From NCBI GenBank assembly GCA_031409495.1, contig JANNXI010000020.1:1-19388 (forward strand): a stretch of 19,388 nucleotides of DNA, given 5' to 3'. The position numbers were made by a program, and so were the translations under genes. This DNA comes from JANMDR01 sp031409495 (GTDB taxonomy: Bacteria; Pseudomonadota; Gammaproteobacteria; Burkholderiales; Usitatibacteraceae). The notes beneath the pieces are model-generated. The model was not told where the DNA came from. It did no database searches and saw nothing but the letters and a program-made list of their open reading frames with translations. Positions 1 to 6,426 of the stretch are shown here, piece by piece. Numbering within the stretch: the first letter of the stretch is position 1; every line of letters begins with the position of its first letter.

Positions 1-231
1 TTCAGCCTTTATTTGGACATGCGGCGCAGCGCAATTAAGGCTTTTTGTTTGGGTCGTGCGTCTGCGACAATACGCCGGTGAGCTGATCACTTTTGTTGAA
101 GTTAAACACAAAAAAAGCGCCGTCGCGCTCATAGCTGAGTGTTTTTCCGCTCACCGGCGTATTGTCGCAGCCGCACGACCCAAACAAAAAGCCTTAATTG
201 CGCTGCGCCGCATGTCCAAATAAAGGCTGAA
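1..231. repeat. Large fold-back: 83-base inverted repeat at the window edge
   Basis: Bases 1-83 are the reverse complement of bases 149-231 except for one mismatch (T61 against C171). The spacer is 84-148. The outer 13 bases carry the same word (AATAAAGGCTGA on one strand) that forms the outer stem of the EVE terminator hairpin, so this word occurs three times in the first 264 bases. The arm runs to base 1, so its true length is unknown. No transposase or target-site duplication can be seen. A 50-codon frame (TTG 187 to TAA 35, minus strand) runs through both arms and spacer and reads like protein sequence (for example YERDGAFFVFNFNKSDQL), which suggests that part of this is a gene fragment. 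It may be a MITE-like element, a true inverted duplication, or a chimeric join at a contig end. Confidence 0.85.
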
Positions 232-264
232 GACGCCTTTTTTTAGGGCGTCTCAGCCTTTATT
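219..264 (-). terminator. Terminator-like hairpin overlapping the EVE gene stop
   Basis: On the minus strand, 254-264 pairs with 219-229 (11 bp). After a one-base bulge at A230, 247-253 pairs with 231-237 (7 bp). The loop is 238-246, which reads CTAAAAAAA on this strand. The outer arm ends in CCTTTATTT, only a weak U-tract. The stop codon of the EVE gene (260-262) lies inside the outer stem. The position is right for an intrinsic terminator of the zapB-zapA-ssrS-EVE transcript. Confidence 0.6.
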
Positions 265-727
265 GTTTTACTTTTTGCATCGCCAGTACCGCTTTCCACT
301 CAGCAGGCGTGAGTGGCGTAATCGATAGCCGATTACCTTTTTGCAATATTTGCATAGACGCTAATTTTGGATTTTCGCGCATTTGGGCCAAGCTAATTAG
401 CCGTGTTTTTTCTACAAATTGCACGTCTACATTAAACCAGCGCGGGGTTTCTGGCGTTGCTTTGGCGTCGAAGTATTTGCTTTTTTTATCGAACTGCTTG
501 GCGTCGGGATAGGCCAGCGCACTCACTCGAGCAATGCCCGCCACACCAGGCTCGGGGCAAGATGAATGGTAGAACAGCACACCATCGTCTAGCTGCATGT
601 GGTCGCGCATGAAATTACGCGCCAGATAATTCCGCACGCCAAACCACGCAACAGTTTGATTCGGAAACGCGGCTAAATCATCAATCGAAATTTCAGACGG
701 CTCGGATTTCATCAGCCAATGGCGCAT
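260..727 (-). CDS. EVE domain-containing protein (DUF55 / thymocyte nuclear protein 1 family)
   Basis: The product has 155 residues, the usual length of a stand-alone bacterial EVE protein. The family fold is PUA-like and is thought to bind modified bases in nucleic acid; the physiological role in bacteria is not settled. Family signatures are visible in order: an N-terminal RHWLMKSEP block, WFGVRNYLARNFMRD near residues 28-42, GVLFYHSSCPEPGVAGIA near 49-66, a DAKQFDKKSKYFD stretch, PRWFNVDVQF, and a C-terminal LSITPLTPAEW. The start at 727 keeps the conserved MRHWLMKSEP beginning. No Shine-Dalgarno is apparent upstream (a C-rich run precedes the ATG). It lies just downstream of 6S RNA on the same strand, as another gene follows ssrS in E. 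coli, so it is probably co-transcribed with zapB-zapA-ssrS. The stop falls inside a terminator-like hairpin. Confidence 0.93.
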   Translation of the reverse strand: MRHWLMKSEPSEISIDDLAAFPNQTVAWFGVRNYLARNFMRDHMQLDDGVLFYHSSCPEPGVAGIARVSALAYPDAKQFDKKSKYFDAKATPETPRWFNVDVQFVEKTRLISLAQMRENPKLASMQILQKGNRLSITPLTPAEWKAVLAMQKVKQ

Positions 728-750
728 GCGGGGGATTTTCTAAAGAATTA

Positions 751-930
751 AATGCGGCTTGGTGTTCGCTAAAGGCCGCACACTTGAACCTAGGGTTCAA
801 GGCGGAGGCTCGGATAACACCATCAGGTACGTCCGACTTGGGACGCGCGCACAAGGGTCAAAACGGAGCTTCCTCGACATAAAGTCATTGGTTCAAAGGA
901 TATAAACCCTTAGCGAACGCCAAGCCGTAT
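751..930 (-). ncRNA. ssrS: 6S RNA (regulator of RNA polymerase)
   Basis: 6S RNA mimics an open promoter and sequesters the sigma-70 RNA polymerase holoenzyme. The minus strand begins GGCTTGGCGTTCGCTAAGG and ends CCTTTAGCGAACACCAAGCC, which pair as the long closing stem with only wobble or single mismatches. Inside it, the 3' side has the typical short hairpin CTTGAACCCTAGGTTCAAG, very like that of E. coli 6S. The upper stem GGAAGCTC/GAGCCTCC and an apical CGTCC-loop-GGACG hairpin are also present. It sits directly downstream of zapA, the conserved place of ssrS in proteobacteria. The ends are estimates from the closing stem, give or take about 10 bases. I saw no convincing dedicated promoter, so processing from the zapBA transcript is possible. 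Confidence 0.9.
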
Positions 931-1010
931 TCCAATAAACGCGATGGATACGACAATGCATACATAAACGAAACTGTAGCACATTGGCAAGCGCGGATTT
1001 TCGAGCTAAA

Positions 1011-1385
1011 TCAAAATAGTTTATCTTGATCCGAAATCGCGCGCTCAATCATGTTGTCGAGATTCTCGATTCGGCGCTTTACCGCTGATTCATCAACAGC
1101 ACCACGCAGTAAGGCCACATTGCTAATTACTTGCGGCGCGGCAGCAGTAGACAACTTAGTAAAATGTTCAAGCGTGATGTTCAGTGCTGCCATAATGGCA
1201 ATGCGTTCATTGCCCACAACTTTGCCGGTATCCCGCACCTCTTTCATGCGTTGGTTCAAATACTCTACCGATTCAAGCATGTGCCGCTCGGTGGTGGCTG
1301 ATGTAGCAACGCGAAAATCGCGCCCCATCACGGAGATAGTAATCGCTTTACTCTCATTACGACCGTCAGGTTTTATGGTGCTCAT
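1011..1385 (-). CDS. zapA: Cell division protein ZapA
   Basis: ZapA binds FtsZ at the Z-ring and promotes bundling of its protofilaments. The 124-residue product is a little longer than the usual ~100-110. It has the family core: an N-terminal beta strand ITISVMGRDFRVA, then YLNQRMKEVRD and the signature GKVVGNERIAIMAALNITLE. A C-terminal helical region (about 85-124, ending in DKLF) would form the coiled coil of the dimer/tetramer. The ATG overlaps the stop of the upstream zapB-like gene by four bases (ATGA, 1382-1385), so the two are very likely translationally coupled. 6S RNA follows downstream. The N-terminal extension of about 15 polar residues is the only unusual point. Confidence 0.95.
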   Translation of the reverse strand: MSTIKPDGRNESKAITISVMGRDFRVATSATTERHMLESVEYLNQRMKEVRDTGKVVGNERIAIMAALNITLEHFTKLSTAAAPQVISNVALLRGAVDESAVKRRIENLDNMIERAISDQDKLF

Positions 1386-1591
1386 CCGCGATCACTTTCA
1401 GCTTCCGGTAGTTTCTCAAGCAAAGCGCTGATGCGCGTTTTGGCGGTATCGAGTTTTTCAGTCAAGCGCTTGGCTTCGTCGGTTTTACTGGCCAAATTTT
1501 GACGCAACTCATTATTTTCTTCGCGCAACCGTGCAAAGAGTTTAATAAAGTGCGCAAGCTTGTCTTCAAATTGGTCAAATTCTTGTTCCAT
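1382..1591 (-). CDS. ZapB-like small coiled-coil protein (DUF904/TIGR02449 type)
   Basis: This 69-residue, almost wholly helical and highly charged protein has heptad-like leucines (LAHFIKLFARLREENNELRQNL, then LTEKLDTAKTRISALLEKL), with no membrane segment or signal peptide. Short coiled-coil proteins of this kind sit immediately upstream of zapA in many beta- and gammaproteobacteria and are named ZapB-like. A role at the division ring is inferred from position and shape, not shown by a catalytic motif. It shares an ATGA overlap with zapA. The start at 1591 is the only ATG near the start of the frame and has no Shine-Dalgarno in front. The promoter at 1598-1626 would start transcription about at this ATG, so the mRNA may be leaderless. 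Confidence 0.85.
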   Translation of the reverse strand: MEQEFDQFEDKLAHFIKLFARLREENNELRQNLASKTDEAKRLTEKLDTAKTRISALLEKLPEAESDRG

Positions 1592-1597
1592 TTTTAG

Positions 1598-1626
1598 AAT
1601 GTAGCGAAAAAACGCTTTATAGTCAA
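1598..1626 (-). promoter_or_regulatory. Sigma-70-type promoter of the zapB-zapA-ssrS unit
   Basis: On the minus strand TTGACT (1621-1626) is followed by exactly 17 bases and then TACATT (1598-1603). Transcription would start near 1590-1592, at or within a base or two of the zapB-like ATG (1591). The match to the sigma-70 consensus is good in both boxes and in spacing. Confidence 0.7.
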
Positions 1627-1631
1627 TGGTT

Positions 1632-1641
1632 AAGCGCGCTT
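1632..1641. promoter_or_regulatory. Palindrome AAGCGCGCTT between two divergent promoters
   Basis: A perfect 10-base palindrome lies between the -35 box of the zapB promoter (1621-1626, minus) and that of the GGDEF-EAL promoter (1662-1667, plus). Position makes it a possible operator for either promoter. Its short length means chance cannot be excluded. Confidence 0.25.
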
Positions 1642-1661
1642 TTTTAAGGTTGTTTCAAGCT

Positions 1662-1690
1662 TTGACGGCAGCGCTACAGACTTTTACAAT
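1662..1690 (+). promoter_or_regulatory. Sigma-70-type promoter upstream of the PAS/GGDEF/EAL gene
   Basis: TTGACG (1662-1667) is separated by exactly 17 bases from TACAAT (1685-1690). Predicted transcription start is near 1697, leaving a leader of about 165 bases if translation begins at TTG 1863, or about 85 if at TTG 1782. It may drive the whole plus-strand series to about 11257. Confidence 0.65.
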
Positions 1691-1862
1691 CAAGGGGAAA
1701 ATACATCATAATCGACGTGATTTACTCACAGTGGCGTACACTGGTAGTGCGACTAGAAACTCACCTAACGCAGCATAGCAGTTGTTTGGACAACGGGACG
1801 CATTGTGCCTCCAAAGACGATTCCCTTTATTACTTCGAAGTTTGTTTCCGTTTGAGGCGACA

Positions 1863-4334
1863 TTGATATCACCCATTCCAACTCCAATAACAAACCATGT
1901 GCTGCCATTTGAAGCCACAAGTTTGGCTGATTATGTGTCCGTACTTGATTTATTGCTGAGCCCCACTTGGCTAGTGAGTGCCGAAAACAAGCTGGTCTTC
2001 GTCAATAAAGCGTGGAGCACACTCACCGGAAAGAGCTTGGCGCGACAGCGAAAGGACGGCTGGCATGCGTTGTTACATGAATCAGCGCGGGACGCATTTT
2101 TAAAAAGTTGGTTTAATGCCTTTGAAACCCAAACCGAGTACCGATGCGATGTGCAAATTGTGTGCGCGGACGGGCGTATTATTTGGGTTCACGATACTGC
2201 CACCCCGACTTACACTAAAGATGGCATTTTTTTGGGCTATGTGGGCGCCAGCATAGATTTTACCGAGCAAAAAACCGCAGAACTTAGAGCGCAAGCAGCC
2301 GCGGCGCGTATCCACTTAATCGCTAACAATGTGCCGGCATTGGTCGCGCAGTATGAGATTAAAGATGGTTTTCGCTGCTCATTTGCCAACACCGCCTATG
2401 CGCGTACCTACGGCTTTACCGTTGAGCAGCTAGCCAATAAGGAGCTACACGAAATAGTGGGTATTGAGGCGTACTTGACTATTTTGCCCTATGTTGAAGC
2501 CTGCATTGCTGGTGATACTGTCAGCTATACGCGAACATTGAAGGCTGCTGACGATAGCACTAAAGTGATTGAAGTCAACCTCATTCCACATTTAGACGAC
2601 CAAGGTAAGGCAATTAGCGCGTTTGTACTTATTAACGACATCACCAAACACCGTCGCGCTGAAGAACAAGCCCGCGATAGCGAGGAGCGTTTACGAAAGT
2701 TTTTTGATGCGACCTCAGAGGGCATTATTTTTTCTGAGCGCGGCTTGATTTCTGACTGCAATGGTGCCTTTGCCAACATCGTGCGCTTACTGCCAGAAGA
2801 CATTATTGGAAGATCAATTTTTGAATTTGTGGCGCCAGAATCTCGCGACGATGTGTCGCGCAACGTCAGCAGCGGCTATAGCAAAACCTATGAAATTACC
2901 GCCACGCGCGGCGATGGTACACAATTTATTGCTGAAATTCATGGTAAATCGGGTATGGACACCGACAATAAGCACCGGATGACGGTCGTTCGTGATATTT
3001 CTGATCGCAAAAAGGCACAAGCCGATATTCAATTTTTAGCGCACTATGATTTACTTACCAGCCTACCGAATCGGGCGTTGCTCAATAGCAAGTTAGAAAC
3101 CGCCATTACCGCCGCTGCACACGCAGGCGCAGTTTTGACGGTGCTGTTTATTGACCTTGACAACTTCAAAACAGTGAATGATTCACTTGGCCACCACGCT
3201 GGAGACGCCCTATTAAAGCGCGTTAGCGAGCGGTTGCTTGAAGTTTGCGCTACTAACGACATTCTGGGGCGCTTAGGAGGTGATGAATTTCTAGTCATCA
3301 CCCCCCTCGACATCGTTGACGCACTGCCGTTTGCGCAGGGATTAGCCAGCGCCATAGCAGAGCCGTTTACCATCGAAGGCCAGACAATTACTGCCCATTG
3401 CAGCATTGGCATAAGCTGCTATCCGCGTGATAGCCTTTTACCCGATGACCTCATACGCTATGCCGATGCCGCAATGTACTTGGCAAAGAGCCGTGGGCGC
3501 AACAATGTGCAGACTTTCACAAGCTCCTTGCAGCGTGCCGCTTCGCAAGCCTTGGCGATCGAAAATGGGCTAAGGCAGGCTTTGCGTGATGGCGAATTTG
3601 TACTTTATTATCAGCCTGAGATTTCCCTTGCCACCGGTGCGCTACGCGGCGTTGAGGCGCTAATCCGCTGGCAACACCCGCAGTTGGGACTCGTTGCGCC
3701 GGACTACTTTATTCCAATTGCAGAATCGCGCGGGCTGATTGTGCCAATTGGCAAATGGGTGCTCAATACCGCATGTAAGCAAATCAAAAGCTGGAAAGTG
3801 CGCGGCCTTGAAAAAATTGTCGTGGCTGTAAATTTATCCGCAATTCAGTTTCAACAGCAATCGCTAACTGATGACGTGGCGCAAGCGTTGGCGGAACACG
3901 AAACGGCCGGCAACTGCCTTGAATTAGAGCTTACCGAGAGTTTATTCTTAGAAGATGTGGTGACTGCATCCAAAGTGCTTTATGCCTTAAAAGACTTAGG
4001 CGTCATGTTGGCTGTGGATGATTTTGGTACCGGATATTCATCTCTTTCGTATTTGAAGCGCTACCCAATTGATAAACTGAAAATTGATAAGTCGTTTGTG
4101 CGTGACATCCCAGGCGATGCCGATGATATCGCTATTACAACCGCGATTATTAATCTTGCGACCAGCTTAGAAATTACCGTACTCGCTGAAGGCGTTGAAA
4201 ATCAGGAACAACTGACGTTTTTACGCGAACAGAGCTGCAACGAAGCCCAAGGTTATTTTATTGCCCGCCCGATGCCTGCAGAAGACTTTTTTAATTGGGC
4301 AATGCAACATAATCCGCAAAGCTTTGTCCAATAA
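1863..4334 (+). CDS. PAS-PAS-PAS-GGDEF-EAL protein: dual diguanylate cyclase / c-di-GMP phosphodiesterase
   Basis: This is a soluble sensor enzyme of cyclic-di-GMP turnover. Numbered from the TTG at 1863 (823 residues) it has three PAS regions (about 21-133, 148-261, 275-383), a GGDEF domain (388-553, motif GRLGGDEF at 470-476, metal site FIDLDNF) and an EAL domain (563-813). The EAL signature residues all look present: GVEALIRW, NLSAIQF, ELELTES, AVDDFGTGYSSL, KLKIDKSF, LAEGVEN, QGYFIARP. The inhibitory RxxD site is absent; ATND stands there. No membrane segment or signal peptide is seen. No ATG precedes the first PAS. The frame is open from TTG 1782, but TTG 1863 has GAGG five bases upstream and is preferred; GTG 1899 is another option. 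Whether cyclase or phosphodiesterase activity dominates cannot be read from sequence. Confidence 0.93.
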   Translation: MISPIPTPITNHVLPFEATSLADYVSVLDLLLSPTWLVSAENKLVFVNKAWSTLTGKSLARQRKDGWHALLHESARDAFLKSWFNAFETQTEYRCDVQIVCADGRIIWVHDTATPTYTKDGIFLGYVGASIDFTEQKTAELRAQAAAARIHLIANNVPALVAQYEIKDGFRCSFANTAYARTYGFTVEQLANKELHEIVGIEAYLTILPYVEACIAGDTVSYTRTLKAADDSTKVIEVNLIPHLDDQGKAISAFVLINDITKHRRAEEQARDSEERLRKFFDATSEGIIFSERGLISDCNGAFANIVRLLPEDIIGRSIFEFVAPESRDDVSRNVSSGYSKTYEITATRGDGTQFIAEIHGKSGMDTDNKHRMTVVRDISDRKKAQADIQFLAHYDLLTSLPNRALLNSKLETAITAAAHAGAVLTVLFIDLDNFKTVNDSLGHHAGDALLKRVSERLLEVCATNDILGRLGGDEFLVITPLDIVDALPFAQGLASAIAEPFTIEGQTITAHCSIGISCYPRDSLLPDDLIRYADAAMYLAKSRGRNNVQTFTSSLQRAASQALAIENGLRQALRDGEFVLYYQPEISLATGALRGVEALIRWQHPQLGLVAPDYFIPIAESRGLIVPIGKWVLNTACKQIKSWKVRGLEKIVVAVNLSAIQFQQQSLTDDVAQALAEHETAGNCLELELTESLFLEDVVTASKVLYALKDLGVMLAVDDFGTGYSSLSYLKRYPIDKLKIDKSFVRDIPGDADDIAITTAIINLATSLEITVLAEGVENQEQLTFLREQSCNEAQGYFIARPMPAEDFFNWAMQHNPQSFVQ

Positions 4335-4411
4335 TTGCGTTTCAGGTGACGCGGTTTTCTCGCAAGGCTAGTTATCACCATCAAGTCGTACGTTTTAAGT
4401 TGAAAGCATGC

Positions 4412-6418
4412 ATGAATAAGTCACGCCTAGCAAAATCCAAAAAGCGCAATATCAGCAACGCCAGCAACAGCAAACTAAAAATATCCGTGCCTCATGCCGC
4501 AGAAAAACCCCAAATTAATGCCTGTAAATGCCCTAAAATAGGGCATTTACAGGCATTCAATCAAAGACTTCGCAACACTAGCGCAGGTGCATGGTTGCGC
4601 ATAAGCGCGGGCTTTAGTGCAGCGCTGCTCGCACCGGCACACGCGCAAGCACCGCAAAACATTGACGAAGTGATTATTACCGCAACCCGCGTCGCACAAA
4701 ATGCTGATTCGATTATGGCGCAAACCACCGTCATTAGCCGCGAACAAATCGCGTCCGCTGGCGGCGCGAGCTTAGGGCAGTTACTACAGCGCTACGCCGG
4801 TGTTGAGCTACGCACTACCGGTACGGCAGGGCAGCCTAGCGGCGTTTTCATACGCGGTGCCAATACGTCACATACCTTGGTTTTAATCGATGGCGTGCGG
4901 GTAGGCTCCATCAGCAGCGGCATGGCCGCGCTGGAACACATCGCGCTAGATTTAATTGAACGAATTGAAGTCGTCAAAGGCGGGCTCTCTAGTTTGTATG
5001 GCTCCGATGCAATCGGTGGAGTGGTGCAAATATTTACGCGCGGACAAAAATCACCGCGTTTAAACGCAGAGATCGGCCTAGGCAACAAAGCCACCCATAG
5101 CTTTAACGGCGGCTTTTCAACCATTGAGGGCAATACTTTTTTAGCCTTTAACGTGGGCTTGCAAAAAGCCAACGCTGCATCAGCCACCAACGCCCGCGCA
5201 CCCAGCTTTATTTTCAACGCCGACAAAGATGCCTATAGCAACACCAACGTAGTGTTAAAAGCCGCGCACACACTCTGGCAGGGCGAAACCATAGCGGCAC
5301 AAATATGGCAATCACAGGGCAAGGCGCAATTTGACGCAGGATTATTGGCTGCCGAGAATAAGCAAACCCTTCGCGGCGCGCAGCTTGAAAGTAGCAACAA
5401 TATTATGCCGTGGTGGCAATCAAAGGTGGTCGCCGCAACCACCAGTGACAGCATCGATATTGCCAGCCAATTCCCCGCTAATTTCGCCACCAAACAAAAC
5501 CAGCTGCAGTGGCAAAATACCCTGCGAACGCCAGTAGGCACGCTATTGCTAGGTGCGGAGCAAAACCGGCAATCACTGACGAGCACTACCAATTACGATA
5601 CCCGCAAACGCACCACACGCTCCATATTTGCCAGCATTGCTGAGCAACAGGAGTCGCAGTATTTGCAAGCGAACATAAGGCTAGATAAATTTAGCCCAGC
5701 AGCCGGATTGAAAGCCCAACAAACGACGGGGCAATTTGCCTATGGCGTTAAAGCGTGGCCAGAAGAATTGGTGTACGGCGCGGTGGCGCGCGGCTATAAA
5801 TTGCCTACCTTTAACGACCTGTACTTTCCTGGATTTTCTAATGCGGCACTCAAGCCGGAACGCAATACCAGTACCGAAATTGGCTATAAATATTCGCGAA
5901 AGGGTACGCAATACGTGGATGCCCTCACCGCGAGTGCAGCGCTTTTCGACAACAAAATTGAAGACTTGATTAGTTTCGATGCCACAACATCTAAGCCGGA
6001 AAACATCAACCGCGCCCACATACGCGGTCTCGAACTCACCGCAAATGGCAAGTGGAAAGGGTTGGACTTGCGCGCAGCAATTACGGCACAGCAGCCGCTT
6101 GATGCCGAGTCCAAACTGCAATTGCGCGGGCGTGCTAAATTGTTTGGCAGCGTGGGTGTCGCAAAAGCCATTGGCAAATTTAGTGGCGGTGTCGACGTGG
6201 TTGCGGTCGGCAAACGCTACGATTCTGCTAACGAAGCACCAGAAAGCCAATTGGGCGGCTACGCCACTTTAAGCGCGCGATTGCAATACAATATCTCTAA
6301 ACAATTTAGCGCTGAAATCGTTGGCAGCAACCTGACCAATCAACCCTATGAAGACAGCACTGGCTACAACACCTCGCGTCGCCAAGTGATGTTTAACTTA
6401 AAATTCTCCGCACAGTAA
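4412..6418 (+). CDS. TonB-dependent outer-membrane receptor, BtuB-like
   Basis: This outer-membrane beta-barrel takes up a scarce ligand using TonB energy. The plug domain resembles BtuB, so cobalamin is a reasonable guess but is not shown. After a signal peptide ending APAHA-QA comes a TonB-box-like DEVIITATR, then the plug: LLQRYAGVELR, GVFIRGANTSHTLVLIDGVRV, IERIEVVKGGLSSLYGSDAIGGVVQIFT. A barrel of about 450 residues follows. The start is uncertain: the frame is open from GTG 4346, the first ATG is 4412 (668 residues, an unusual ~80-residue basic leader), and TTG 4595 gives 607 residues, close to E. coli BtuB (614), with AGGTG five bases upstream. With the ATG start a perfect 19-bp hairpin (4517-4557) would lie in coding sequence. 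The gene follows the GGDEF-EAL gene and precedes the peptidase by eight bases. No cobalamin riboswitch was found. Confidence 0.88.
   Translation: MNKSRLAKSKKRNISNASNSKLKISVPHAAEKPQINACKCPKIGHLQAFNQRLRNTSAGAWLRISAGFSAALLAPAHAQAPQNIDEVIITATRVAQNADSIMAQTTVISREQIASAGGASLGQLLQRYAGVELRTTGTAGQPSGVFIRGANTSHTLVLIDGVRVGSISSGMAALEHIALDLIERIEVVKGGLSSLYGSDAIGGVVQIFTRGQKSPRLNAEIGLGNKATHSFNGGFSTIEGNTFLAFNVGLQKANAASATNARAPSFIFNADKDAYSNTNVVLKAAHTLWQGETIAAQIWQSQGKAQFDAGLLAAENKQTLRGAQLESSNNIMPWWQSKVVAATTSDSIDIASQFPANFATKQNQLQWQNTLRTPVGTLLLGAEQNRQSLTSTTNYDTRKRTTRSIFASIAEQQESQYLQANIRLDKFSPAAGLKAQQTTGQFAYGVKAWPEELVYGAVARGYKLPTFNDLYFPGFSNAALKPERNTSTEIGYKYSRKGTQYVDALTASAALFDNKIEDLISFDATTSKPENINRAHIRGLELTANGKWKGLDLRAAITAQQPLDAESKLQLRGRAKLFGSVGVAKAIGKFSGGVDVVAVGKRYDSANEAPESQLGGYATLSARLQYNISKQFSAEIVGSNLTNQPYEDSTGYNTSRRQVMFNLKFSAQ
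4517..4557. repeat. Perfect 19-bp inverted repeat in the leader of the TonB receptor gene
   Basis: Bases 4517-4535 and 4539-4557 are exact reverse complements around a three-base AAA loop (core AAATGCCCTA-AAA-TAGGGCATTT). No U-tract follows on the plus strand, so it is a poor intrinsic terminator for the upstream gene. On the minus strand the downstream sequence is mildly T-rich, but no minus-strand gene ends here. It lies between the first ATG (4412) and the TTG alternative start (4595), so it may be a 5'-UTR structure or a dispersed palindromic repeat. Confidence 0.85.
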
Positions 6419-6426
6419 ATTAGGCT

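Noticed and set aside
35..187. Annotating the 50-codon frame in the fold-back as a gene
   Set aside because: It lies inside an inverted repeat of doubtful origin, has only a TTG start and no ribosome-binding site; reported as part of the repeat instead.
4517..4557. Intrinsic terminator of the GGDEF-EAL gene
   Set aside because: It is about 180 bases past the stop and has no U-tract on the plus strand.
4335..4600. Cobalamin riboswitch upstream of the BtuB-like receptor
   Set aside because: No B12-box-like sequence or multi-stem core could be found; the only strong structure is the simple 19-bp hairpin.
5681..6250. 189-codon minus-strand frame opposite the TonB receptor
   Set aside because: Antisense shadow of a well-supported barrel; composition is not protein-like and no family motif is present.
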